Shown piece after piece: positions 45,257 to 57,210 of a stretch of DNA of 64,000 nt. Within the stretch, counting starts at the first letter, position 1. Every line of letters begins with the position of its first letter. The translations under genes were made by a program, and so were the position numbers. The notes under the pieces are model-generated. The model was not told the DNA's origin. It made no database searches and saw only the letters and a program-made list of their open reading frames with translations. This DNA comes from Zygnema cylindricum (Eukaryota; Streptophyta; Zygnematophyceae; Zygnematales; Zygnemataceae). The stretch is from positions 556,075-620,074 of the forward strand of contig JBBHKE010002683.1 of NCBI GenBank assembly GCA_037447655.1. Direction: 5' to 3'.

Positions 45257-46971
45257 GAGTAACAACTAAACAACGCAATCGCAAGAATGAAGAGTACACC
45301 TTGTGTCAACATCGAACTTAAAATGTACCACATGTTATTTTTTTTTGGTTATGGACCCACATGTTTAAATACAATTAAAGCATTCTACACTACTTGTTGT
45401 TCCCTACACTACTTTTAGAGTTCTATTTGCTACGCTATAAGTCTAGTACTTCGGTTTAGCATTTTGTACTTTATTTAGTGGAATGTACATACCTTGATTA
45501 GAATTGATGATTCTTGCGTAGGAATCTCTTTAGTCTTAGATTCCTTTTACCCTAACTAGATGTACCTTCCTCAGTTACGCTCTAGGCTAGATGTATCTTT
45601 TTAGAGTCTTTTTGCGGCTACTCTTTACCTCGTCTTACTATAAGACTCTCTTGTGTCGTTGTAAATTATTAATCAAAAATCAAAGACACTTGAACGACAA
45701 ACCTCTCACTTGTTTCTTTGTTTGTCGTTACTCTCTTCCTTGTCTTGTTTATCTTAGTGTTTTTCCTTGTTTTTGGCTTTTCTTGATATTTTGACATATT
45801 AATCTTTTCAGCCTTTCATGGCATCACATGCAATATTGAGTATGTTTAATCAGTATTACTACAATAATTAGTCTCTATAAAGAGTGTAAATATAGTTATT
45901 AGTCAGTATAATTAGAAAAGTTATTATTATGTATAACTAGTGCAGGCACAATTATTAGTATGTACAACTGATCTCTGTACCAGTACAGATCTTTGTGTGT
46001 ATTATTAGTATTGATACCATTATTAGTCACTATAATTAGTGCTGATACAGTTATTAATAGTGTTTGATTAGTATTAACACGGTTATTACTTTGCATAATT
46101 AGTCTTAGTGTTTTTACAGCTATTTGTCAGTATAATTTAAAGGTGTGAAAACTCATTCCTTTTTTAGTGTGTCATTTTTTCTTTCTCTTCTTATCACGTC
46201 TAATTGATGAAAAAAAAACAAAACCACAGTAATACTATTTGTTATGTAAGCTTTACTAAGCTTTACCTGCGAACCCAGATAGACGAGACCACCAGGACTT
46301 AGAGAAATAATGGAAAAATTGAGTTTAACTACTGACCACGAATAGTATGGAAAAGGAAGATTCCTTTAGGGAATCGAAAGTACAAATTAGAATATAAGTA
46401 AAAACCGGGATCCAAAAAAGATTTGCTTTGCAGTAAAGGAAGGGAGTAAGCGAGGAGCAGTACCAGCAGGGAGTGGGAAAAAGGTAACCTTTTTTTTTCC
46501 ATCCGTGTTTTTTTTTTTTTCTTGACATTGCGTGTTCTCTTATCTGATTGGTCCCCTAGTTTGTTCATAAGTTTGCGACGGAATGAATTCTTGTACGGTT
46601 CACGTCTGTGCGCTTCGTTTTTTAAATCCTTCAAAAACGAAAAAGTGCATTCCGAACATGATGTCCGACGGCGGACGGCAGTTCCAGTCTGTTTTTCGCA
46701 GCTGTCGAGTTTTGACGCATAAAACTGCATTTTTTGTCCACCGCTACGCTCCAAAACAGTCGAAACCAACCGCCCTAACCGTCACCGCCACGTTTTTTGT
46801 CATTTTATGAAAATTGGCGTACGGATCCCAAAATTTATGACATTGTTTTCCCATTTTTCCAAGTGTGAACAACGCAGATATTTGGTGATTTTAAATTACT
46901 ATCTCACATCCACCGTGGATCGTACATGACCTTTCCACGTGTACAAACTTCACACGTCCAGTGTGTAGCTA
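45257..46971. other. Intergenic stretch, AT-rich
   Basis: No gene recognised. Bases 45840-46100 contain repeated ATTAGT.T.TAATTAG-like words. The open frames near 46325-46810 have no domain features. Confidence 0.4.
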
Positions 46972-47086
46972 CACCGTGAATCGCTATTAGCGTTTAGAAA
47001 TAGATAGCGTTATGAAACAAATAACGTTATTAATGTTATTTGGTAGTGTTGGGTATCGGGTAAATAACGTTATTAATGTTATTTGG
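46972..47086. mobile_element. TACACCG-family left end plus 44-bp tandem duplication
   Basis: TACACCGTGAATCGCTATTA at 46973 starts a copy that is interrupted. A 44-bp unit (TAACGTTATTAATG to GGGTATCGGGTAAA) is present twice from 47021, the second copy including the start of the hAT-like element at 47087. Confidence 0.65.
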
Positions 47087-47899
47087 TAGTGTTGGGTATC
47101 GGGTAAATTCATATCGCGATAATTTTGATATTCGATTTATCAAATATCGATCGAGCATAATCCTCGATATATCGTACCGGGACCAACAAAAACTATCGCG
47201 ATATATATCGCGACTTATAGAATTTTTTAAAATTTAAATTTTTTTATTTTTGTATAATATGTAATTTTACCGAAAAAAACAAATTGTCTGATACGCCACG
47301 TACGTTGTGATTTTCGTTTCTTGACTTTTTAAGGTAGACGCCGCAAAATGTAACCGACAAAAAAATATTAATTATGTAATTCATACAATTACAGATTTAT
47401 GGTATGGTTACATCATGAGGTCTTTGTAATGGTACGGACAACAAAATTTATGTATTTCAAAGGCCTCGGTTACATCGCGTATCGTCTGTAGACAAGTTTT
47501 AACATGCATGTTCTGATTTGAGTGGTTCCTTGTAAGTTGACGATAAAATCTTTAAAATCGTCAAAGATTTGAAAACCGACCATTGTCGTATGGAAATCCG
47601 TACTTGCGTATTATGTACGTGTACTTCGCAAGTGTACCGCGTCAATGTACCTCAGATATCTACTTCACTCTGCTGACTTTCAGGAAAAAACCTTATTTCT
47701 TTTGGGCAAAGCTTTTATAGTCACCTTGTCCGAAGGCAGGTGACTTTGGAGACCAGTGAAAAATTTCATTTTTTTTTAATGCCTCGATATATTGGCGATA
47801 CAATATATCGCGATATTTTAATTTTCAATATATCGATTATCGAGTACCTAAATACGATATATATCGAATATCGGAAAAGGTCCTCGATACCCAACACTA
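47087..47899. mobile_element. hAT-like non-autonomous element (TAGTGTTGGGTATCG ends)
   Basis: It starts TAGTGTTGGGTATCGGG and ends CGATACCCAACACTA. The flanks TTATTTGG (47079-47086) and CTATTTGG (47900-47907) form an 8-bp target duplication with one change, as expected of hAT. The interior is rich in TATCGCGATA words. No transposase. Confidence 0.8.
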
Positions 47900-48160
47900 C
47901 TATTTGGGAATTTGGGGGTTTTGAAGGAAATCATTTACTCTAATTTGTTTTTTAAAGGGTTTTATTAATTATATTTGAGATTTTGGGTAAGAAACGGTAC
48001 CCAATTAGAGTCATTGACGCATAGCATTCATTTGTAGTCTCCTCCTTGAAAACAAGGGAGGAGACTAACCAAATACTAGATATAATGAGCGCTTGCTTCG
48101 AAAACACATAATCGGACGGTCGACGTTGTCGCCTAGAAGTTAGGAGAATCTTGCCAAATC

Positions 48161-48162
<2 letters not shown>

Positions 48163-48250
<88 letters not shown>
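48163..48250. repeat. (TA)n microsatellite
   Basis: An uninterrupted AT dinucleotide run of about 85 bp. Confidence 0.95.
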
Positions 48251-48255
<5 letters not shown>

Positions 48256-50042
48256 ACGACCTTGTACGAAAATGCACTTTTTCAGTAAAAAAACTCACTT
48301 TTCGCCTTGATAGGGGTTCACCCTTGAGCCTACTTTCTTTTGAGTTTTGACTCATGTAGCCTTTCGATTGGTGTTGTGTACCAGACTATCAGGTAATCTC
48401 ATATCGCGATGATTGCAATATCGATATATGAGAATATCGAGGGTGAGAAGGCCCGATAAATTGCTTGTGGAGCAGTAAAATCATCGCGATATATTTGGTG
48501 GGATGTGGGAGTATTGTTGTACAAAACTACGGAAAAGTAGAGAGAAATCTCCCCGGGGGGGTGGGGTTGGGGCCGTTGGGTGCTTTTTTTTTTTTTTACA
48601 AATCAACGCACGGAAGTATCACGATAATTATCGACCCGATAACTCATTGCGATATATTGTAACATAATTTGAGCCTTGTTGATTCAGTGATACAATATAT
48701 AGGTTCTTGGTAGGTAAAAAATACATTTCGAATATCTGCAAGAGGCTCGCGATAACACTGTTTTAAATGATTTTCATGGTTTTACCCCCTTCCGTACCTA
48801 GATGGTCTTTCCATCGCACGTTTTGCAACAGATATGATCTTTGTTTGGACGGGACCGAACTAAACGGGTTTTATAATTTCGGCTCTGTAGTTTTTCGGTT
48901 TGATTTGTTACGCCGAATTAAAATAACCGTTTGGTTCGGGTCGATCAAGCCGAACCCGGTTTAAGCCTATGTACCAGCGTACGGATACAGTACAGAAAAT
49001 TGCAATAGTACTTAAGGTACGTGTAAATAAGTTACAGCGAGATACTGGACAGTGCAGGACTGTAGCGTACAAATGTAAGAACGATGCATAAAACACTAAA
49101 ATTTATGTTCAGTTTGACGAAGGAACATTTAGGGTTTCTTGGCATTTTATTGCGTATCTCGTAGATTTTTACCGGTTTTAACGGTTCAACGATTTGAGAT
49201 GATCGATTTGGCAAAATGACAAAATCCGACGATTTGACCCAGTTCATTCCGTACATCGTGCCTACGACCCGACTTTGCGAAAAAAAAAAAAAAGTGCCCT
49301 GATTGAGCTGAGCCCTAAACCTCCTTTCAATGCTTTTCCACCTACTCCTAGAGTCCTGCTGTCGTGGTACTTCAAAGTTTTAAGCCCAAACGACAAAATC
49401 GACATAAGTATTTGGCAGGACTTTCACATGTGTCCGTACAAGTAATAATCCGAAGCGTGTCGGACGACTCGGATGATTCCTCGAAAATTGGAGCCAGAAT
49501 TATAGCATCTCGTTGCCAAAAAACGCCAAAAATGACGAACGAAAACCGGCGCCACGAATGTGGTCCGTATTAATTTGGCTGTTTGCTGTCAGCAGAGCAT
49601 AATCGTGCAAGTCAAATAGACCTCCGCTCTATCAGGAGCCAAAAATGGTCCCTTCAAGGCAGCTTTTAATGATCGGGCAAATTTCTGACCGTCGTGATCA
49701 GAATCCGTTCAAAACCACCCAATCATTGAAAAAAAGGCCCTTGAAATGAACACTTTTGGCCCCTGGCGAAGCGGAGATTGCGAGACTTTGCGAAGACTGA
49801 GGAAATCGCTGTAGTGTCGTCCCTAATTTTTGGAATCGCAGGGCGGTATGCACAGAGTCCCTATTGGACGCTCATCTGTTGATACGAAAAACTCTCATAT
49901 GGCGAATTTGAAACTGTGGCGACAATAACATCGGATCGAATCGTATAAACTGGCAGACGATATGGTGACGAATCTTTCAGCTTCAAGACTGCAGGCTAAA
50001 TTTGATTATTTATAGCGGACGGTTATGAACCACTTCAAATCA
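48251..50042. other. Intergenic stretch with decayed element pieces
   Basis: Bases 48390-48700 contain ATATCGCGAT words like the hAT-like family, without paired ends. The rest shows no recognisable gene or repeat. Confidence 0.4.
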
Positions 50043-50054
50043 TAGTTCAAAACA

Positions 50055-50999
50055 TAGTTGTTCAAATCGCGCGATTTTTTCCTTTTTTCCGATTGAAACG
50101 TATAATTCGTGACTTTTGAAAAAATCGTAAAAAAACGTGTACTGTAAACTGAAACTGAATATTTACGGAAACTTGTAAACAAATGACTGTAACTGTACAT
50201 TTTTTTACGGATGTGTACTGAATAAAACGGGAAATTTGCGGCGTACATATTGGTACTTTCTGTTCAGTGAATTGACCAAAAATACCACGGAAGTTGTACG
50301 TTATATAATCGAAAATGTACGGACATTTTCGAAAAGAGACGTTGAACGTCACAATAATTTCGCGCGTTCAGTTTGAAATTTGTACGGACGTCTTCTTCAA
50401 TTTTTTTTGAAAGAAGACGCCATGGAACATTGAAAACGAAACCGCGAGGAAGCCGCTTCCCCATATCCTACCCTCCTCCCTCCCAAGCTTTTTACTATCC
50501 TCGCCTCTAGACTTCGACAAAAGCAATCATGCCCATAAATCAATCGAGGAGAGGAGTGGGAGCACGTGAAGGCTGCAGACGGTGGGATTCTTCTGGCCAA
50601 CCGATATGCATCTGTATTTATTGCAACTTCGAATACAACGCCCAAGCGACGAGGATTAGACGAAATTTCATATAATTTTACCTTCGTGGCATTCGAACCC
50701 GGGTACGTCAAGTGCGTAGCTTACCCTAAGGTGAACGACTGGTTTACCAGTTGGTGAAGAAGTTTCGATACCAGCAAATAGTGTGATAAAAATTTAAAGA
50801 GTTTATTGTTTTACAGCTCATTTAACGGGAAAAACTTGCAAACTGCGTTATATGTAAATGTTTTTTGTATTTTATATACGGAATGGTACGGAAGGAAATT
50901 CATTAACGATTTTTTGCGATTTGATCAAAAGGTTCAATGCGTTTGTTACGTATAATTCGTCGCGTACGGTACGTTCGCACTAATCGCCGTGAACAACTA
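50055..50999 (+). mobile_element. Internally deleted hAT copy with a BED-region remnant
   Basis: It starts TAGTTGTTCAAATCGCG and ends GTGAACAACTA. Bases 50055-50530 follow 20698-21188 and 50815-50999 follow 41700-41859. Bases 50530-50757 match the BED exon region (ATCGAGGAGAGGAGTGGGAG, CAACCGATATGC). It is inserted in the end of a GTTCAAAAGTAGG element, whose start is repeated on both sides (about 50043-50054 and 51000-51011). Confidence 0.75.
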
Positions 51000-51001
51000 T
51001 G

Positions 51002-51269
51002 GTTCAAAAGTAGGTGAAAGTAGGCCCATACAATATGCCTATTGTATGCAAAACATACAATATGACCTTAAGACCCATATTGTATTCGGACCTATTCGGA
51101 CCAATAAAAATATTCGGACCATAAAAAAATATTTACACCGTCAGATTCGGACGATCGGACGGTCGCTGATCAAAGTAGCGATCTAAGAAGATCACATGAA
51201 AAGCCCATAACGCAACTTACGAGAAAGGCGCCGACCAAAGGCCTACCATAAAAACGCCTACTTTTGAAC
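51002..51269. mobile_element. GTTCAAAAGTAGG element (intact ends)
   Basis: It starts GTTCAAAAGTAGGTG and ends GCCTACTTTTGAAC, flanked by TA on the right. An interior foldback lies around ACAATATG/CATATTGTA. Copies: 16096-16405 (partial) and 20651-20684 (end only). Confidence 0.7.
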
Positions 51270-51377
51270 TATGCTTCAAATCCACCTGAAAATTTGTCAT
51301 TTAGTGAAACTGTAGGTGAAGTGTACATAGTCGTACACTAAAATAGACAACCAAGTTTGATTCAAAGTCTAAAATAC

Positions 51378-53037
51378 TAGTGTTGTGTATCGTTAAAAAA
51401 CTTATCGCGATAACACCGATACCGATAGCTATCGGTTATCGAACATCAGAGATCCTGATAAATCGGTCGGAGACCAACAAATTCCATGTCGGCGATAACT
51501 TAAAAAAAATATAGTACGCATATTATATTACTTCATAATATACTATTTTACATTTTTTACATTATATAGCGTGGAGTGCCACGTATATCAATCTATTCCG
51601 TATCTATTTAACTGATAACTATTACTGCCAACGCAACACGTAAACATAAACAATTTTAAAATAATACTGTATAGTTCTAAAACTATACTACACCGCGAAT
51701 CGTTATTAATGTCAAAGTCACTAATTTGGGTTCTTAAATTTTTGTTTTTTTTCCTCAAATAGGATACATGATTTTACTTTTCCCTTGACGTTAATTAAGG
51801 TACTGTACAAAATAACGTAAAAAACGAAAGTACAATAAGATCTAAATAGTGTGGTGTACGGTCGATGTTAGACCGTACACAAATGTACCTTTTCAAGTGA
51901 AAACATTACAAAAACCTAAATTAAATCAGACGCGCACACATATGAACGTGCGCTAAAAAATCGGGATTAGTCTGACACTTAAATTAGTCTGATATGTACG
52001 GATATTTAAACTTCACGACGGCGTACGATTTCTAATATTTTGTTCGTATACATATATTAATGTATATAATCGTACGACGAATATTCCATTTTTGCTGTTC
52101 CCAAATTAATATAATACCGGAATTAAAATACACATTTAAAAAAAAAAACAAATTCTTAATTAGCATCAATTACGGTAAATTTTCTTCAATGCTATTTCAA
52201 CTTTGACACTAAAAACGATTCGTCGTGTACCGAAACAAACAAAATAAAATACATTGTAAATTTTTTGAGAATCGATTTTTTTTAAAAAGAAAACGAACAA
52301 ACGAACTGAGCAAACTGAACCGTCGATGTCCAATTCGTAGGGTTTTACCTTTTTTACGAAAACTACGTAGTATTCGTCTTTTTCACACTTTTCGTAAAAT
52401 TTGTGTAAATATCTCTGTACGGCCATGTACAAAAACGTACGAAAAGCGTAAACTTATAAAATCCTTAGCAATCTTAAATGGTACGAAAGTTTATCATAAG
52501 TGTACGAAATTGTATGAGAGTGTACCCTAAAAAACCTAATAGTACGAAATGTCTACGATAGCCGTACTTACATATAAAGGAACGTATGGCAATGTACCTT
52601 GGAAACCCTAAAAATACCATAAAATAGCCCTAATCGACTGTATAGACACTAAGACGGACACTGTACGTAATTGTAAAAATATTGTACGGGTACAAAGTAA
52701 GGTACGCATCTTATTTACTTTTCAACGTCGTTTGATGTGTATCGTACATAGTATTTGTTAGTTTTTACCGTCTATAACATGCGCACGGGACATCTATGGA
52801 CTGAACACATTTATGAGACTGCCGCCATTTACAACCACCATATTTATCCGTACGGTCCGAACAATTATCGCCGATAGTTATTGATATCGGTATTATCGCC
52901 AATAATAACCGATAAATATTGGTTATTTATCGGCAACAACACCAATGGCGATATATCATACCAATTTATCGATTATCGGATACTCGAAAAAAGGTTCATA
53001 CTGGTTATTGACGAATCCTTACCGATACACATCATTA
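51378..53037. mobile_element. hAT-like non-autonomous element (TAGTGTTGTGTATCG ends)
   Basis: It starts TAGTGTTGTGTATCG and ends CGATACACATCATTA. The flanks TAAAATAC (51370-51377) and CAAAATAC (53038-53045) are an 8-bp duplication with one change. It contains a TACACCG MITE at 51689-52229. The sub-terminal CGATA-rich inverted sequences resemble 47087-47899. Confidence 0.75.
51689..52229. mobile_element. TACACCG-family MITE, long subtype, nested
   Basis: It starts TACACCGCGAATCGTTATTA and ends AACGATTCGTCGTGTA, inside the hAT-like element. Confidence 0.75.
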
Positions 53038-53083
53038 CAAAATACACACTGAATGTAATATCAGCATCCACGACACTATCTAA

Positions 53084-53811
53084 GGGTGCGTCTCTGTGTG
53101 ACAAAGTAAGGTTTTTTTTTTTGTCGTTTTCTTGTAAAACTTAGAGTCGTACAGCGTAAGTTTCACCCGGACAAAAAAAAAGAAAAAAAAGAAGTACATT
53201 TTGCGTCGTCGTCGAATTTAAGATGTACTACATGTTGTCGTTTTGTGTTCTTCGACCCACGACCATGCCAAAAAACGTCATCTTCAAACTTTAATTTAAA
53301 ATGCAGGGCGGCGTGTTTTATAACAAAGTATTATTCAGAAACAAATAGGAACACGTATTCGCACATGTAAATTTTTGTACAAAAAATTAAAACGAATTCA
53401 AGCGACGCCGAAAGGTACACTATTCGTTATGTTTTATCCGTTTGTGTCCATCAAAGTACACAATTTGTTGTGTTTTGCCGCGTTTCGTTCGGTATGGACT
53501 TTTCCATTCCACGGGTCGATGCCATTTGACGAAATCGTGAGAAATTTGTGAGGGCGCCCCATCAAGTCGCACGCACCGCCTCTCTCATGCAGCCTCGCAT
53601 TCTCGCGACGTCCAAGGCAATTTTTTACAATTTGGTGCGTCATCACAGATTGTACACTGTCGATAGCTGTCACGGGCATTGTCGACGTATACAATCGTCA
53701 TGCCCTTTAGCGACAACTTTACACATAGGGACACCCGAAATCCGGTTCCGCCAGATCTGCGCTAAAAACCAAAAAGAAAACTCTAAGTTTGAAGTACATA
53801 GAGACGCACCC
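53084..53811. mobile_element. PIF/Harbinger-like MITE
   Basis: It starts GGGTGCGTCTCTGTG and ends with the inverse CATAGAGACGCACCC. TAA flanks both sides (53081-53083 and 53812-53814), the usual Harbinger target duplication. No transposase frame. A similar end (TAAGGGCGTGTCCCCATGTG) at 12959 has no partner found. Confidence 0.65.
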
Positions 53812-53814
53812 TAA

Positions 53815-54626
53815 GCGCTTGACGTTTTCATGATAAAATTAGCCCCATTTGGAGCTTTAGATGTAACATAATCTATTTATGCCAATAACCAGTCATCGTG
53901 TGCATACACCTCATAACATTTTGAATGATTGTACGAGCATAGTGAAAGGTTTTTTTTTCGCTACATGATAAATCTTAACTAACATTCTTGAAATTGTTAA
54001 CAAATTAATAAACGTGACTTGCAACTCGCGCTTTGTGGTGAAATCTTTTTTTTTGTTTGGACAGATCCCCTTATGACGCCATCATCAACCACGAAGGAAA
54101 TGACTGAAGACCTCTGTGCCCTTCAACCCTCGTCAATCTATGGTGTTTTGCCTTTTATTTAATCTTTTATTATCCTCTTGAAATAGGAATTTTTTTGATT
54201 GAGATTTTCGCGAAAGCTTTTAGTTAAATCCCCTCATCTATAGTCGGGGGACCCTCAAGAGTGATTCGTGAAACTTTACGCGTTGTTTCTCTTTTAAAGT
54301 GACATTGCAAGGTAGTTTTTTGATGCATAAGGTTGCTTCTGAAAATCGATTATTGATGAATTCGTTATATTTCCTTGATGTTGTTTACTTTAATAGCGGC
54401 CACGTTATTACATCGTGGAAATTTATATTCCGCGGTGTCAATGTTTACCTTTTTATATTTTTGTTAACAAATTTTATAATATTTGACCATTTATGACATG
54501 GTGAAAGGAACAATATGAAAAATAGATGATTACAAAATCATTAAGGTACTCTTAATATGATAAGTATATGTAGTTGTGAGTCATACTGGAAAAAACTTTA
54601 TCCTCAACGCCACCTCGAAAAAATTA
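53815..54626. other. Intergenic stretch, AT-rich
   Basis: No gene or paired repeat recognised. Confidence 0.4.
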
Positions 54627-56561
54627 AGCTTTCCAAATTAGAGTACTTAAAAAAATTAGAGTAAACTTCATAGTTGAAAAAACTCTATCACATAAATCAG
54701 CGTTAATTACTCTAATTGATTTTTAAAGTTTTTGTACTCCAATACTATCGTTACTCTAATTACGATTCGCGGTGTAGTATGTTTTATAAGTATCTGATCT
54801 ACATATTGATTACAATTTTCATTATGCAACAAAAAAAAAAATGCATTTTGCATAAAAATACATTTTATATTCGGCAATAATCATAAATCTATCATACGAT
54901 CGCATAGATGATCTAACACCAGCACTTAACATTGTACATTAAAAAACATTCAAGATACTTGGTAGTTATCATCATATTCAAGGAATTCAACATATACTTT
55001 CAAACCATCTTATAGGATCCCCCTTATCATAATCTAATATTAAAAACTTGAAAGTTAAAACAACTTCAAGAAACTCGACATTAGTTTTTAACCTTGTTTA
55101 AAAAAAAAAAAACACCAATCACAAATTTTGGTTAAAAGCATAATACTCGTCGTTCTTTTACCGTTGGGCACGATGTAATAACATTATAGAAATAATTAAA
55201 TGTTCGTATAGCATTGGTCAATTTCCTTTCACATCATGTTTTTTTTTCTTTGTTGGTTATGGTCAATCTATCAACACAAAATGTTAATTAAACTATGACA
55301 TTTATTAATCACTAACACTCATAATAGCAGTATAATTAATTTCAAATCGTACGTGAATCTTATTTTTTCGAAAATTTATCGTGTCAAAATTTTATGTCAC
55401 TTTTATTTTGTACACAACTATTTCCTTCAATGAATATGAAAATGGAGTTAACAAAACCACCCTCACGCTGTAGTTATAGCCACTACAATTCTGCCTACAA
55501 GTTTTTTTTTATAGGTCGCTGACATAATCATCCACCATAAAACTGTCGACCAATCTTCTCTTTCCATAAACACTAGTTACATACTAAACAGTAGTATGTG
55601 TCCACCTTAAAAAAAATATTATATAAGATTGGTTGACAGTTTTATGGTGGATGATTATGTCAGCGACCTAAAAAAAAAAGCTTGTAGGCAGGATTGTAGT
55701 GGCTATAAATACACCGTGAGGGTGGTTTTGTTAACTCTATTTTCATGTTCATTGAAGGAAATAGCTGTGTACAAAATTAAAGTGACATAAAAATTCGACA
55801 TGATAAATTTTCGAAAAAATAAGATTCACGTACGATTTGAAATTAATTATACTGATATTATGGGTGTTAGTGATTAATAAATGTCATAGTTTGATTAACA
55901 TTTTGTGTTGATAGTTTGACCATAACCAACAAAGAAAAAAAAACATGACGTGAAAGGAAATTGACTAATGCTATACGAACATTTAATTATTTATATAATG
56001 TTATTACATCGTGCCCAACGGTAAAAGAACGACGAGTATTATGCTTTTAACCAAAATTTGTGATTGGTGTTTTTTTTTTTTTAAACAAGGTTAAAAACTA
56101 ATGTCGAGTTTCTTGAAGTTGTTTTAACTTTCAAGTTTTTAATATTAGATTATGATAAGGGGGATCCTATAAGATGGTTTGAAAGTATATGTTGAATTCC
56201 TTGAATATGACGATAACTACCAAATATCTTGAATGTTTTTGAATGTACAATGTTTAGTGATGGTGTTAGATCATCTCTGCGATCGTATGATAGATTTATG
56301 ATTATTGTCGAATATAGAATGTATTTATATGCAAAATGCATTTTATTTTTTTGTTGCAGAATGAAAATCGTAATCAATATGTAGATCAGATACTTATAAA
56401 ACATACTACACCGCGAATCGTAATTAGAGTAACGATAGTATTGGAGTACAAAAACTTAAAAAAATAAATTAGAGTAATTAACGCTAATTTATGTGATAGA
56501 GTTTTTTCAACTACGAAGTTTACTCTAATTTATTTAAGTACTCTAATTTGGAAAGCTAATA
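54627..56561. repeat. Large inverted repeat (two arms of about 930 bp, 70-bp spacer)
   Basis: The left arm (54627-55556) reads in inverse on the right arm (55625-56561) with scattered substitutions. Examples: GGTCGCTGACATAATCATCC against GGATGATTATGTCAGCGACC, and CTTATAGGATCCCCCTTATC against GATAAGGGGGATCCTATAAG. Each arm also contains 150 bp of a TACACCG element end. Confidence 0.9.
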
Positions 56562-56912
56562 TCCTCTACTGTAAATAAGGTACTCGTACGGAATTCGGCA
56601 AAATGTACAGTTTTTCGTCACTATGACGTTTGCACTACGCAGTTTGTTAAAACGCAGTTACATGATAACGGTCTGTATTGAATCATTATTTGTACTTTTT
56701 TACCTAATAAAGTACAATTTTGCACGGTCTGCCACCGTTCGTACTCCACACTATTTAAAATGAACCCATATTAGAATAAAAAACGCTAATTAAACTATAC
56801 CTTAAATAGAATAATGAAAAAAATAGAATCATTCACTCTATTTCATGTGATAGAGTCGAAATTTCGAGCGACCGAATTAGAGTAATTTACTCTAATTACG
56901 ATTCGCGGTGTA
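56407..56912. mobile_element. TACACCG-family MITE, long subtype, overlapping the inverted repeat
   Basis: It starts TACACCGCGAATCGTAATTA and ends TAATTACGATTCGCGGTGTA. Its first 150 bp are in the right arm of the large inverted repeat. Its mirror copy at the outer end of the left arm is partial (54627-54776). Confidence 0.75.
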
Positions 56913-57007
56913 ATGACCAACGTCTATTTCTAGGGAATGTTGAATGTACGATGTTTGATTATTCAATGACAGTAACAGTAATAGGGGAATACTACGACTT
57001 TAAAGGG

Positions 57008-57210
57008 TACACCTTGAATCGTTATTAGCGTATAGAAGTTATTAGTGTAAAGAAAAAATTAGCGTCATTCCTTCTAATTTAGTGCCAGGAGACGTGGCAT
57101 ATTATGGCCCACGTCCTTAAATAGTGCAGTTTATTATATTTAATATATCAATGTCAAAATTTTGGTGTGCCGATATAGCGTACATAATGCTAATAACGAT
57201 TCACGGTGTA
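57008..57210. mobile_element. TACACCG-family MITE, second short subtype
   Basis: It starts TACACCTTGAATCGTTATTA and ends AATAACGATTCACGGTGTA. The interior matches 13550-13750. Confidence 0.8.

Noticed and set aside
46325-46810. Protein-coding gene on either strand
   Set aside because: The overlapping open frames have no start context, splice evidence or recognisable domain.
47087-47899. Replication origin suggested by AT-rich TATCGCGATA dyads
   Set aside because: The dyads are sub-terminal repeats of an hAT-like element with clear ends and an 8-bp duplication.
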